Positions 15,370 to 24,800 of a stretch of 64,000 nucleotides of DNA are shown here, in pieces. Under the pieces are notes generated by a model. That model had not been told where the DNA came from. It made no database searches and saw nothing but the letters and a program-made list of their open reading frames with translations. Each line of letters starts with the position of its first letter. The stretch's first letter is position 1. Source of the stretch: Veillonellaceae bacterium SB90. GTDB lineage: Bacteria; Bacillota; Negativicutes; Selenomonadales; Selenomonadaceae. The stretch lies in assembly GCA_902364065.1 (NCBI GenBank), contig CABJCJ010000012.1, positions 10,140-74,139 of the forward strand, read 5' to 3'. Both the position numbers and the translations under genes were made by a program.

Positions 15370-16752
15370 ATGTTAGGTTTACTGATCGCAATCGTGGTCG
15401 TCGTCTGGGTCGCACGGTACGTACTCAAAAAGTACCCGGCCCAGCCAATCCTCTTCACGGCCGGCATCGTCATGATGGTGCTGACGCTCGTCTTCGGGCT
15501 CGGTGAGATCCTGCCGGCCAAGAGCAGCACGGGTTCGCCGTGGCTCGACATCATCCAGTCCATCAGCATGGCCTTCAGCAGCCGCGCCGCCAAGCTCGGC
15601 ATGATCATCATGCTGATTGGCGGCTTCTCCAAGTACATGGATAAGATTGGCGCGAGTACGGCCCTCGTACGCATCGCCATCAAGCCGCTGCAGAAGCTCG
15701 GTCACCCCTACATCGTGCTCGCGCTGACGTCCATCCTCAGCAACGTCCTCGCGATGTTCATCAGCTCGGCTTCGGGCTTCGGCCTCTTGCTCATGGTCAC
15801 CATGTATCCGGTGCTCGTGCGCCTCGGTGTCAGCCGTATCGCGGCCTGCGCCGTCATCGCCACGGCGTCGGCTCCGGGCTGGGGTCCGGCTGGTGCCGAC
15901 AGCATCTTCGCCGCGGAACTCTGCGGCATGGAAATCGTTCCTTACTTCGTACAGTATCAGGTGCCGGTCGGCATCGCCACGGTCCTGACGCTGGCCATCG
16001 CCCACTTCTTCGTACAGCGCTGGTTTGATGCCAAGAATCCAGATGAGATGGCCGGCAAGGACGTATCCGCCAAGATGACGGACGACCAGCTCGCCGCTCA
16101 GGAATCCCCGAAGGTCCCGGCCTTCTACGCACTGCTGCCGACGCTGCCACTGATTTTCGTCCTGTTCTTCGGCCTCGTTGACCTCGGCATCAAGATGGAT
16201 ATCAGCCTCGCCACGCTCGTCTCGATCTTCCTGACGATGCTCATCGAATTCATCCGCCATCGCGATGGCAAGAAAACCTGCATCGACATCGGCTCCTTCT
16301 GGAACGGCATGGGCCTGCAAATGGCCACGGTCGTCACGCTGATCGTCGCTGCTGAAACGTTCTCGAAAGGCCTCATCTCTCTCGGCGCCATCGATACGCT
16401 CATCAAGGGCGCACAGGACGCCGGCTTCGGCGGCATCGGCATGATGTTCGTCTTCGTTTCCATCATCATCGCCGCCACGCTCATCACGGGTTCCGGCAAC
16501 GCGACGTTCTTCGCCTTCGTACCGCTGGCACCAAAAGTCGCCGCCCTCTCGGGCATCTCGCCAGTCCTCCTGATCCTGCCGATGAACTTCGTCTCGAACC
16601 TCGCGCGTTCGCTCTCGCCAATCGCCGCTGTCGTCATCGTCGTCGCCGGCGCTGCCAGCCTCTCGCCGATGGACCTTGCCAAGCGCACGTTCATCCCGAT
16701 CCTGGCTGCCACGGTCGTCAACATCGCCGTGACGCTCATCCTGTTCTTCTGA
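15370..16752 (+). CDS. dcuC: C4-dicarboxylate transporter, DcuC family
   Basis: The 460-residue protein has 11-12 membrane helices and matches the anaerobic C4-dicarboxylate carrier DcuC: MLGLLIAIVVVVWVARYVLKK start, the SSASGFGLLLMV and TASAPGWGPAGADS segments, and the second-half GSGNATFFAF motif. In anaerobes these proteins export succinate or exchange it for fumarate or malate, which fits succinate/propionate fermentation. The ATG at 15370 follows AAGGAGGTCC. It is a single gene with its own terminator. Substrate preference beyond C4-dicarboxylates cannot be read from sequence. Confidence 0.88.
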   Translation: MLGLLIAIVVVVWVARYVLKKYPAQPILFTAGIVMMVLTLVFGLGEILPAKSSTGSPWLDIIQSISMAFSSRAAKLGMIIMLIGGFSKYMDKIGASTALVRIAIKPLQKLGHPYIVLALTSILSNVLAMFISSASGFGLLLMVTMYPVLVRLGVSRIAACAVIATASAPGWGPAGADSIFAAELCGMEIVPYFVQYQVPVGIATVLTLAIAHFFVQRWFDAKNPDEMAGKDVSAKMTDDQLAAQESPKVPAFYALLPTLPLIFVLFFGLVDLGIKMDISLATLVSIFLTMLIEFIRHRDGKKTCIDIGSFWNGMGLQMATVVTLIVAAETFSKGLISLGAIDTLIKGAQDAGFGGIGMMFVFVSIIIAATLITGSGNATFFAFVPLAPKVAALSGISPVLLILPMNFVSNLARSLSPIAAVVIVVAGAASLSPMDLAKRTFIPILAATVVNIAVTLILFF

Positions 16753-16780
16753 GCCTTCGCGCTTTCGTAGCCAAGATAAA

Positions 16781-16808
16781 AGACCTGCCAACCGGCAGGT
16801 CTTTTTTT
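16781..16808 (+). terminator. dcuC terminator
   Basis: AGACCTGCC (16781-16789) pairs perfectly with GGCAGGTCT (16794-16802) across a four-base loop, followed by a T-run. Confidence 0.92.
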
Positions 16809-16870
16809 GCTGTCATCCACCGCTGCGCGGTCCTCCTTCCGCTTCGCCTTCTGTGAGAAGAGTGCCTGGG

Positions 16871-16913
16871 CGTCCCCTTTGGGGAAGCTGTCAGCGCAGC
16901 TGACTGAAGGGGG
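16871..16913. repeat. REP-like intergenic palindromic element, copy 1
   Basis: The stretch contains TCCCCTTTGGGGA followed by a hairpin GTCAG-CGCAG-CTGAC and a G-run. The TCCCCTTTGGGG core recurs in inverted orientation at 20168-20185. Such short GC-rich palindromes are dispersed between genes in many Firmicutes. It lies downstream of a decayed gene. Confidence 0.45.
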
Positions 16914-16963
16914 TGCCTGTCTGCAGCCGCGTGCCGGCTCGATGTAAATCGTCCCCGCGGATT

Positions 16964-17268
16964 TCAGGCGGTGCGTTCCAGCAAGTGAATGCCGTTATCC
17001 TGATACGCCTGATAGATGGCCTTGATGAACTGATGCTTGAGCACGGCCTCATCGACGACATGCCCGTCATGAACGGCATGAAGCGCACGACATGCCGGAG
17101 GATATGGACAGGGATCTTCGTGTAGCGGCTCAGGATATGGACGAGCCCGCGGAATACATAGTGCAGCACAACAATGCCGAGCACCAGTGCGACAAAAAAG
17201 ATGGCGGCTGTCAGCCGCGGCCCGCCGTGCTGGATGGTCGCGACAACATCAGCCAAAGACATGGACAT
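16964..17268 (-). pseudogene. Remnant of an MscS-like mechanosensitive channel gene
   Basis: From the ATG at 17268 (after AAGGAG) one frame gives a membrane segment typical of small channels (LTAAIFFVALVLGIVVLHYVF) followed by SRYTKIPVHILRHVVRFM. About 60 bases on, a different frame gives HVVDEAVLKHQFIKAIYQ and ends ERTA at a TGA (16964-16966), which resembles the C-terminal tail of MscS-type channels. The middle of the protein (remaining helices and beta domain) is missing. I infer an internal deletion plus frameshift. The family is assigned from short segments only. Confidence 0.5.
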
Positions 17269-17375
17269 AAGCTTCACACTCCTTGCAAGATCAAGCGATG
17301 CAGTCAAACAGCCGTACCGCAGCCAAACAGAGAATTGAAGAATATTGTAGAAGCTCAAGATTAGAAAAACGCTAT

Positions 17376-17411
17376 AAAAAAGAGAGCCCCGCATAAAAAT
17401 GCAAGGCTCTC
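17376..17411 (-). terminator. Terminator of the ASCH-like gene
   Basis: GAGAGCC (17382-17388) pairs with GGCTCTC (17405-17411). On the minus strand the stem is followed by five or more T. Confidence 0.85.
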
Positions 17412-17467
17412 CAAAATCACAAAACAATGGTCAAAACTGCTCAAGGCAATCCATCGTTTTTCCTGTC

Positions 17468-17821
17468 TTAAAGATCGTCATGTACCTCACTGAAGTAGAT
17501 GACCGTGACCGTATCCTCCATGAGGATGCGGCGCTTGTAGATGCGTTCGAAGTCAGCAATGAGCTCCTCGCGCGAATTGATCTCGGGGTTCTGGTGGCCG
17601 AGGTCGGCGCTCGTCAGCGTGCCCATCGTCTTGACGCGCACCTTGTCGAGGAATGCCGTGTAGAGCTTGTGCTTGGGCTCGCCCTTGGCACCCGTCGTAA
17701 TCCATACGATGGAATTCTCGGGGAACTGAGAGCTGACGTCGCCGAGGCGGACCGTGCAGTTCTTCGTGCGCTCCATGAGCATCTTCTTGTGTTTTGCTGC
17801 CTGGAAATTCAAAGCCATCAT
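17468..17821 (-). CDS. Small ASCH/PUA-like domain protein
   Basis: The 117-residue cytosolic protein starts with MMALNFQAAKHKKML and has RLGDVSSQFPENSIVWITTGA, then a strand with KVRVKTMGTLTSADLG and a C-terminal DTVTVIYFSEV. The pattern of short strands around a RLGD loop is that of ASCH-like proteins, which probably bind RNA or modified nucleotides. This is a family-level guess. Either of the two first ATG codons (17821 or 17818) could be used; the upstream GGGAGA is weak. The gene stands alone with its own terminator. Confidence 0.7.
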   Translation of the reverse strand: MMALNFQAAKHKKMLMERTKNCTVRLGDVSSQFPENSIVWITTGAKGEPKHKLYTAFLDKVRVKTMGTLTSADLGHQNPEINSREELIADFERIYKRRILMEDTVTVIYFSEVHDDL

Positions 17822-18091
17822 GATGAAGCATCTCCCATCTAGTTTCTACTCTGTCACTCGTATCTCTATTGGCATGACCCGCGGCACCATGACCACACGT
17901 CTTTGCAATGTTGACATCTTGACATTATGAAGTTTGCTTTATTATTTCTCCCCTGCCCTGCCGGAATCCTGCTAATTTTTGAAAAAACTCAAAAGCCCGG
18001 GATGCATCGCTTCCCGGATAAATTCATGCACGGCCCTGCGAATTGTGTTAGAATGAAATCGTCTCAAATTTATTTGGATGGAGGTCATACT

Positions 18092-18811
18092 ATGAAAATG
18101 ACAAAACGTTTCTTCTTCGTGTTCCTGGCGGTCTTCCTGCTGAGCATCTCGACGGCCTTTGCCGCCCAGAAGGATGCGCCGGCAGCTCCGACGCTCTCGG
18201 TCGAAGGCCAAGGCCAGGGCACGGCGACGCCGGATATGGCAACGGTCACGATTGGCGTGACGACGCGCGCGGATGATGCGGCCAAAGCTCAGAACGACAA
18301 TGCCTGGGTAGCGGCGCAGATCCAGAATGCCGTCGAAGGCCTCGGCATCGCCGAGAAGGACATCCAGACGCGCAATTACTCGTTCTATCCGAACTACAGC
18401 ACGGAAAAGAACCATCAGAATGAGATCACGGGCTACACGGTCAACAACTCCGTCGTTGTCGTCGTCCGCGACATCAAGCTGACGGGCAAGGTCATCGACG
18501 CCGCACTGAACCACGGTGCCAATGAGATCAGCTCGCTCGATTTCTCCGCCAGCGATACGCGCGCCGTGCGCAAGGAAGCCCTGCTGAATGCCGTGCAGGA
18601 TGCCCGCGACAAGGCTGACGTCATCGCCAAGGGCCTCGGCAAGCGCATTGTCGGCATCCAGAGCGTTTCGGAAAACACCGGTTACCTTGAGACGCGCCGC
18701 TTCAACGGCAACATGCTGCTCGCAGCCGCCAAGGACAGCGCCACGCCGATCGCACCGGGCAGCCTCTCGATGACGGCGACGGTCCACGTCGATTTCATCC
18801 TCAGCGACTGA
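18092..18811 (+). CDS. SIMPL (DUF541) domain periplasmic protein
   Basis: The 239-residue protein has a classic signal peptide (KRFFFVFLAVFLLSISTAFA, cleavage after AFA). The SIMPL domain follows, with LSVEGQGQGTATPDMATVTIGV at the mature N-terminus, TRNYSFYPNY, and GANEISSLDFSASD. Members are exported beta-rich proteins of unclear function, several linked to oxidative stress or outer-membrane maintenance. The ATG at 18092 follows GGATGGAGG; the open frame upstream to 17927 lacks a ribosome site. The gene is 77 bases before an acyltransferase gene on the same strand and may be cotranscribed with it. Confidence 0.85.
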   Translation: MKMTKRFFFVFLAVFLLSISTAFAAQKDAPAAPTLSVEGQGQGTATPDMATVTIGVTTRADDAAKAQNDNAWVAAQIQNAVEGLGIAEKDIQTRNYSFYPNYSTEKNHQNEITGYTVNNSVVVVVRDIKLTGKVIDAALNHGANEISSLDFSASDTRAVRKEALLNAVQDARDKADVIAKGLGKRIVGIQSVSENTGYLETRRFNGNMLLAAAKDSATPIAPGSLSMTATVHVDFILSD

Positions 18812-18888
18812 ATCAGCGAAGCAGACAAAATCCACCTCCACCTTCTGCCCTTTCCCTATCCCAATGAAGTAAGGAGTCCTCGTTTTTC

Positions 18889-20055
18889 ATGCAAGAGCAA
18901 GCATCCACGCAGCCCGTCCCTCACAAGCGCAAGCCGCGCCTCGCGGCCATCGAGTACATCCGCGGCATCTCCATGATGGGCGTCATCGCTATCCACGTCG
19001 GGTCGCAGTACATCATGAACACATCCGCGAATATCCACCTGATCGCCCTTTTTGAGGTAGCCTCGCGCTTCAGCGTGCCGATCTTTTTCTTCATCTCGGC
19101 CTTCGGCCTCTTTTACAACCTTGACACGACGGTGCCGTTTGACTACCGGTCCTTCCTGAAACGGCGGTTCAAGACCGTGCTCGTCCCCTATCTCGTCTGG
19201 TCGCTCTTTTACCTGCTCCACGACGGGATCCTCTACAAGGTGGGCTTTCCGGACCCGCTGCACCTCCTGACCATCCTGTTCTTCGGCAATGCGAAATACC
19301 AGCTCTACTTCCTGGTCATCCTGATCTGGTTCTACCTGGCCATGCCGATCTGGATCTACATGGTCCGCCGCGCGGGCAAAATCAGCCTGCTCCTGCTGCT
19401 GGCCGTGCAGATTGCCTTTGACTACTGGTCGAGCTTCTCGGTGTCCTTCAACGTCTTCGTCTACGGGCTGCCGGACCACTCCGTACTCAAGCCGTTCCTC
19501 ATGTACCGGCTGAATTACTGGGTGTTCCACTACGTCTTCATCTTCGTGCTCGGCGGGTATCTGGCCGTGCACATCAAGGAGTTCCAGGTGTTCATGCAGA
19601 AGCATCGGACGGGCATCACGCTCTTCTTCTGGGCGTCGCTTGCCTGGCTGCTGGCCTTCTATTACAAGCTGCTCTACGTGGACGGCTACACGGCTCTCGA
19701 GGCCATCAACACGGCCCATCAGCTGAGCCCGGCCGGCATCTTCTACACGATTGCCGCGTCGCTGTTCTTCTTCACGATCTTCACGTACCAGCGGTATCCT
19801 GAGTGGCTGAACTCCATGCTGCATCAGCTCGGACGCCATTCCTACTTCGCGTACCTCGTGCATCCGTTCTTCATCACGTATGCGGCGCTCGCGCTGCAGC
19901 ATGCCGGCCGCATCATGACAGCGCCCGTTTCCCTCGCGTTCTATTGCGTGATTCTCGGGCTCTCGATGACAGCCGCCGTCCTCTGCCGCCACCTTGGCGA
20001 GAGGCTGCCGCTCCTGAACGAATGGACGATCGGTGTCTATCCGAAAAAGAAATAA
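18889..20055 (+). CDS. Membrane acyltransferase family 3 (OafA/YrhL type)
   Basis: The 388-residue protein has about ten membrane helices and the acyltransferase-3 signature near the N-terminus: RLAAIEYIRGISMMGVIAIH, with the Arg and His expected for acyl transfer. Such proteins O-acetylate sugars of surface polysaccharides, lipopolysaccharide or peptidoglycan. The acceptor is unknown. AAGGAG stands about 18 bases before the ATG, which is rather far. The gene ends in a strong terminator at 20089-20132. Confidence 0.85.
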   Translation: MQEQASTQPVPHKRKPRLAAIEYIRGISMMGVIAIHVGSQYIMNTSANIHLIALFEVASRFSVPIFFFISAFGLFYNLDTTVPFDYRSFLKRRFKTVLVPYLVWSLFYLLHDGILYKVGFPDPLHLLTILFFGNAKYQLYFLVILIWFYLAMPIWIYMVRRAGKISLLLLLAVQIAFDYWSSFSVSFNVFVYGLPDHSVLKPFLMYRLNYWVFHYVFIFVLGGYLAVHIKEFQVFMQKHRTGITLFFWASLAWLLAFYYKLLYVDGYTALEAINTAHQLSPAGIFYTIAASLFFFTIFTYQRYPEWLNSMLHQLGRHSYFAYLVHPFFITYAALALQHAGRIMTAPVSLAFYCVILGLSMTAAVLCRHLGERLPLLNEWTIGVYPKKK

Positions 20056-20088
20056 GCAAGGTTTTCTGCCAACTGGCAACAAACACCA

Positions 20089-20132
20089 AACGAGCCATTT
20101 CCTCCCGTCCGGGTTGGAAATGGCTCGTTTTC
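20089..20132 (+). terminator. Terminator after the acyltransferase gene
   Basis: AACGAGCCATTTCC (20089-20102) pairs with GGAAATGGCTCGTT (20116-20129), followed by T-rich sequence. Confidence 0.9.
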
Positions 20133-20142
20133 TTATCGGCTG

Positions 20143-20186
20143 CCTCCCCTATCGGCCCTGCGGGCCACTTCCCCCAAAGGGGAAGC
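20143..20186. repeat. REP-like intergenic palindromic element, copy 2
   Basis: Two adjacent palindromes: GGCCC-TGC-GGGCC (20154-20166) and CTTCCCC-CAAA-GGGGAAG (20168-20185). The second shares its core with the element at 16871 in inverted orientation. It sits between two convergent genes. Confidence 0.45.
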
Positions 20187-20237
20187 TTACGCTACTGATG
20201 GAAAAGGGGTTGATGATCGTTGTATGGCGTTTGAGAA

Positions 20238-20798
20238 TCACTTGTTGTCCACGACAGCTTCGATCAGGATGGTCGTGACCTGCTTCTCGGGGTTCACAGC
20301 CTTGAGGAAGGTCCAGGTGCGCTGTGTTTCTTCGCGCGGCAGACGGGCTGCGAGCAGGGTGTCGTTCATGACGCTCAGGCGGTCGAAGGCCTGATTGGCA
20401 AAAAACAGATTGTTTTCATCGGCTTTCAGGCCGAGGGCCGTCAGCGTCGAATCGAAGATGACGCGGAGCTTTTCCTGTTCGGCGCTGTCGATGGCGCCGT
20501 GATGCGCGATGACGAGATTGGAGAGTTTCCCGGCCTGATTGGCGTTGATGATGAGGACCGTGCTGTCATCGATGCCGCCGAAGTAGGAAACGTAATTCCC
20601 CTGCAGGCGCTTCGTGATTTCGCCGGCCAGCGGATAAGCACAGATCTTGTTGTAGGCCGCGGCAAAATCGTCCACCGTGAGATTGTCCTCCAGCTGCACC
20701 TTCGTCTCGGTGAGTTCGTTGAGTCCCGCAGCCTGCGTCACGGGTGCGGCACCGAGCAGGAACACGGCTGCCATCAGCAGCACAAACAATTTTTTCAT
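20238..20798 (-). CDS. Exported protein of unknown function
   Basis: The 186-residue protein has a clear signal peptide (MKKLFVLLMAAVFLLGAAPVTQA). I do not recognise the mature part. It has an alpha/beta look with a central VLIINANQAGKLSNLVIAHHG strand-loop and a C-terminal strand ending TTILIEAVVDNK. No lipobox, metal motif or repeat is visible. It lies 26 bases after the ftsY stop on the same strand, so it is probably cotranscribed with ftsY, but nothing else ties it to protein targeting. Confidence 0.7.
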   Translation of the reverse strand: MKKLFVLLMAAVFLLGAAPVTQAAGLNELTETKVQLEDNLTVDDFAAAYNKICAYPLAGEITKRLQGNYVSYFGGIDDSTVLIINANQAGKLSNLVIAHHGAIDSAEQEKLRVIFDSTLTALGLKADENNLFFANQAFDRLSVMNDTLLAARLPREETQRTWTFLKAVNPEKQVTTILIEAVVDNK

Positions 20799-20824
20799 GA
20801 TAAATTCCTCCCCACTTCCGTGAA

Positions 20825-21745
20825 TCAGGACTGGAACAGGGCTTTGGCGAAGTCTTCGGCGTTGAAGGGGCGCAGGTCCTCGACGCCTTCACCGACGCCG
20901 ATCCATTTGACGGGCATCTGGAGCTGGCTCTTGATGCCGATGACGACGCCGCCCTTGGCCGTGCCGTCGAGCTTTGTGAGCACGACGCCCGTGATGGGCG
21001 CGGCTTTCGTGAAAAGTTCGGCCTGGCTGATGGCGTTCTGGCCGGTCGTCGCGTCGAGCACGAGCAGCGTCTCATGCGGCGCACCGGGGATTTCGCGGCC
21101 GATGACGCGGTTGATCTTCTCGAGCTCCTGCATGAGGTTCGATTTCGTCTGCAGGCGGCCGGCCGTGTCGATGATGAGGATGTCGACATTGCGCGCGACG
21201 GCGGCCTTGACGGCGTCAAAGGCCACGGCCGCGGGGTCGGAACCTTCCTCATGCTTGATGACCGGCACCCCTGTGCGCTCGCCCCAGACTTCGAGCTGAT
21301 CGATGGCGGCGGCGCGGAAGGTGTCGGCCGCGGCGAGCAGCACGGATTTGCCCTGGCCCTTGTAGTAGGCGGCGAGCTTGCCGATGGTCGTCGTCTTGCC
21401 CGCACCATTGACGCCGATGACGAGCAGGACTGTCGGGCCATTCTCGGCCACGCGCGTCGTGTCCATCTCCTCGCCCTTTGTCAGGATCTCGACGATCTGT
21501 TTCTGCAGGAAGGGCTTGAGGTCTTCCGGCGTGTTGATTTCCTTCTTCTTGATGCCCTTGCGGACGGCCGTCATGAGCTTGTCGGTCGTCTGGACGCCGA
21601 CGTCGGCCATGATGAGCGTTTCCTCGAGCTCGTCGAGGAGGTCATCGTCGATATCGGCATAGCCGATGATGATTTTCTCAATCTTATTCGTCAGGTTTTC
21701 GCGGGTCTTGTTGAGGCCCTTCTTGAGTTTGTCAAAAAATCCCAT
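20825..21745 (-). CDS. ftsY: Signal recognition particle receptor FtsY
   Basis: The 306-residue protein has a short N-terminal amphipathic helix and NG domains: G1 GVNGAGKTT at 111-119, DTAGRLQTK (G3) and TKLDGTAKGG (G4/closing loop). With Ffh it delivers ribosomes making membrane proteins to SecYEG. The long acidic A domain seen in enterobacteria is absent, as usual in Firmicutes. The start at 21745 (MGFFDKLKKG) was chosen for its AGAGAAG site and family match; the frame is open eleven codons further. A consensus promoter lies at 21808-21837. Confidence 0.95.
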   Translation of the reverse strand: MGFFDKLKKGLNKTRENLTNKIEKIIIGYADIDDDLLDELEETLIMADVGVQTTDKLMTAVRKGIKKKEINTPEDLKPFLQKQIVEILTKGEEMDTTRVAENGPTVLLVIGVNGAGKTTTIGKLAAYYKGQGKSVLLAAADTFRAAAIDQLEVWGERTGVPVIKHEEGSDPAAVAFDAVKAAVARNVDILIIDTAGRLQTKSNLMQELEKINRVIGREIPGAPHETLLVLDATTGQNAISQAELFTKAAPITGVVLTKLDGTAKGGVVIGIKSQLQMPVKWIGVGEGVEDLRPFNAEDFAKALFQS

Positions 21746-21807
21746 TTCGTCACTTCTCTCTATCGATTTATCGGGCATGCGGCTGATTGCCGCAAGATTA
21801 TTCTTTC

Positions 21808-21837
21808 ATTATAGAATGAGTGCCCGCCTTTTGTCAA
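21808..21837 (-). promoter_or_regulatory. ftsY promoter inside a hairpin
   Basis: On the minus strand TTGACA (21832-21837), an 18-bp spacer and TATAAT (21808-21813) form a full consensus promoter. The -35 box lies in the loop of an inverted repeat TGCCCGCC/GGCGGGCA that follows the smc stop and may also slow or end smc transcription. Confidence 0.75.
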
Positions 21838-21869
21838 AACGGCGGGCACAGCCTGTGCGGCAAGATGGA

Positions 21870-24800
21870 TCAGGCGTCGAGCTGGCCTTCAATCTCGTCA
21901 AGCTTGACGGAGAGCAGGCGCGAGACGCCGGCGTCCTCCACGGTCACGCCGTACATCGTGTCGACGGCTTCCATCGTGCCCTTGCGGTGCGTGACGACGA
22001 TGAACTGCGTCTTGGCCGCGAATTCGCGCAGGAAGCGGCCGAAGCGCACGACATTGGCTTCGTCGAGCGGCGCGTCTATCTCGTCGAGCACCGAGAAGGG
22101 CGAAGGCCGGTAGCGCAGGAAGGCAAAGAGCAGGGCGATGACCGTGAGGGCACGTTCGCCGCCCGATAGAGCCGCGAGGCTCTGGCGTTTCTTCTGTGGC
22201 AGCGTCACGAGGATGTCGATGCCCGTGTTCAGCACATCGTGCTCGTCGAGCATGCGCAGCTCCGCCTGGCCGCCGCCGAAGAGCCGCACGAAGATTTCCC
22301 CGAAGTACGACTGGATGGCGGCAAAAGCCTCGCGGAACTGCTGCGTCATCGCTTCGTCCATCTCCGCGATGATGTGCATGAGGTTGTCCTTGGCTTCCAC
22401 GAGGTCGCCGGCCTGCTTCTGCATGAAGTCATGCCGCTTCTGCAGGGCTTCGTATTCCTCGAGTGCGTTCGGGTTGACGGGGCCAAGTGCCTCGATCTTC
22501 GCGGCGAGTTCCTTCATCGTCTGGCGCAGCCGCGCGGGCTCCCAGTCGTAGGCCTCCTCGGCCGCGCGCTCGGGGGTAAGGCCGAAGTTCTTCAGGATGG
22601 CCTGCTGCGTTTCCTCGATGGCCATCTCGGCCTTGGCGCCCGTCAGTTCGAGCTGATGCAGCTCGTTCTGGACCTTGCCAAGCTGCTGATTGGCCGCGCG
22701 CGTCTTCCGGTCGGCTTCCTGCGCGACGGCCATCTTCTCCATGCGCTGCTCGTAGAAGCTCCGCTGCTCCTCCTGTCCGGCATCGAAGTGATCCTGCCAC
22801 GAGGCGGCTTCCTGCTGGAGCTGATTGAGGCGCTTGAGGCTCGCGGCGAGTCCCTCGAGCAGATCGCGTTCTTCCTGTTCACTTTCCTTCAGGGCCTGCT
22901 CGCCGCGCTGCTTTTCCTGGCGGCAGAGGGCGATGTGCTCGCGGCGGCGCATGAGCTCCTGTTCGAGCACCGTCCGCTTGAGCTCCTGATCCTGCAGCAC
23001 GGCAGCGAGGTCGTCGGCGTCCTGCATGGCATCCTCGAGGTCGAGACGGGCTTCGTCCGCAATCCTGCACGCCGTCTCCAGGGCCTGCTGGAGCTCCTTG
23101 ACCTTGCGCAGCTGCAGCACGCGCCGGTTTGCATTGGCCGCAAACGACGCCTCGTATTCCTGCGCGGCTTTCGCGCGCGCGGCGACCTCCTGGGCCTTGG
23201 CTTCCTGTGCTTCCCGGAGGCGGCGGTCCTCCGCCCGCAGTTCGGCGCGCTGCTCGCTCGCCTGCTGTACGCGCTCCATGGCCGCCTGCTGTGCAGCGGC
23301 CGCTTCCTTGGCCTTCTGCGCGGCTTCTTCTGACGCCTGCTGCTCAGTTCCTTCCTGTTCCTGCCATGCGGCGATGGAGGCACGCAGGGCCTCGATCTCG
23401 CCGCCGCGGTTCAGGAAGCTCGCTTCCCTGCCCTGACGGCCGCCGCCTGAAAGTGAGCCGCCCGGCGCGAGGAATTCGCCCGTGAGCGTCACGATGCGCA
23501 GCCGGTATTTGAATTCCTTCGCCAGCGCGAGCGCATGGTCGAGCGTATCGACGACGAGGATGCGCGCGAGCAGGAAATCCACGGCCTTCCGGCAGTGTGC
23601 GTCGACCGTGACGAGCTCATGGGCCCAGCCGATGACGCCTTCCCTGCCCTCGGCCCTGCGCTCGTGCTCATTCGGATACGGCACGATGAGCGTCGAGAGC
23701 GGCAGGAACGTCACGCGTCCGAGATGCCTGCGCTTAAGGTAGGCAATGGCCTCTTTTGCGGTGTCCGTATCCTCCGTGACGATGTTCTGCTGGTTGCCGC
23801 CAAGCGCCACCTCGATGGCCGTCACGTAGTCCTGCGGGATCTCGATGAGCTCGGCCACGGCGCCATTCACTCCCTGATGCCACGGCTCCCTGGCGCGCAG
23901 CACGGCCTTCGGGCCCTTGCCGAAGCCTTCGTATTCCTCCTGCATGTGCTTCAGGAAATCGACTTTTTCCCGAGCCGTCGCAAGCTTCTGCCGCAGGTCC
24001 GCGAGTGCATCGCGGCGCCTGGCGAGCGCTTCCTGCGCATCCTGCTGCTCATGGCGCGCCTGCTGCTGGGCCCGGACGGCCTGCTGCAGTTCTTCATTTG
24101 CCTGCTGCTGACGCGCGCTGAGCATTTCCTGCTGGGCGCTCAGTGCCATCTGCTGGGCCTTTGCCTGCTTGAGGGCCTCCTGCCGCTCGGCCTGCCCGTT
24201 CTCGCCATTCTCGATGTCGCGCTCGAGCACGGCGAGGGCCTGCGTCTCTTTCGCAAGCTCCTGTTGGCAGGCTTCCTTGCGCGCGAGGGTCTTGGCCGCC
24301 GCTTCCTTGTACGTTTTCAGGAGTGCCCCGAGCTCGCCCTGCTGCGCCTTGCGCTCGCCGAGAGCCGCCTCGGCCGCCTTCAGGGCCTGCTCCTGGTCCG
24401 AGGCTTCGGCCGTCAGGCGGCCGATCTCACCGACCGAAGACGCGAGTGCCCGCGTGAGCTCCTCGCGCCGTTTGGCGAGTCGTTCCTTCGCGGCACCGCT
24501 CTGCTCCTGGCGTTCTTCAAGCGCCGCCATCTCACGGCGCGCCGTCTCGAGCCGCTGGCGCAGGGCCTCATTCTTCTCGGCGCTCGTCTTCATCGCCTGC
24601 TCGAGGTCGAGGATGGCCTTGCCTACGGCCTCCTGCCGGGCCTCTGCCTGCTGGATGGCCGTCTTGGCCGCCACGGCCTCGTCGCGCGCCTTTTGGAGCT
24701 TCTGCTCATTGTCTGCCCGATGCGCCGCCTCCTTGGCATAGCGGCGCGAGAGCTGCGTGAGCTGACAGCGCTTGTAATCAGCCGAGAGCGCATTGTAGGC

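Noticed and set aside
16891..17427. 178-residue intact membrane protein instead of a pseudogene
   Set aside because: Its first 53 residues cover a terminator and its last 50 are out of frame with the recognisable channel tail.
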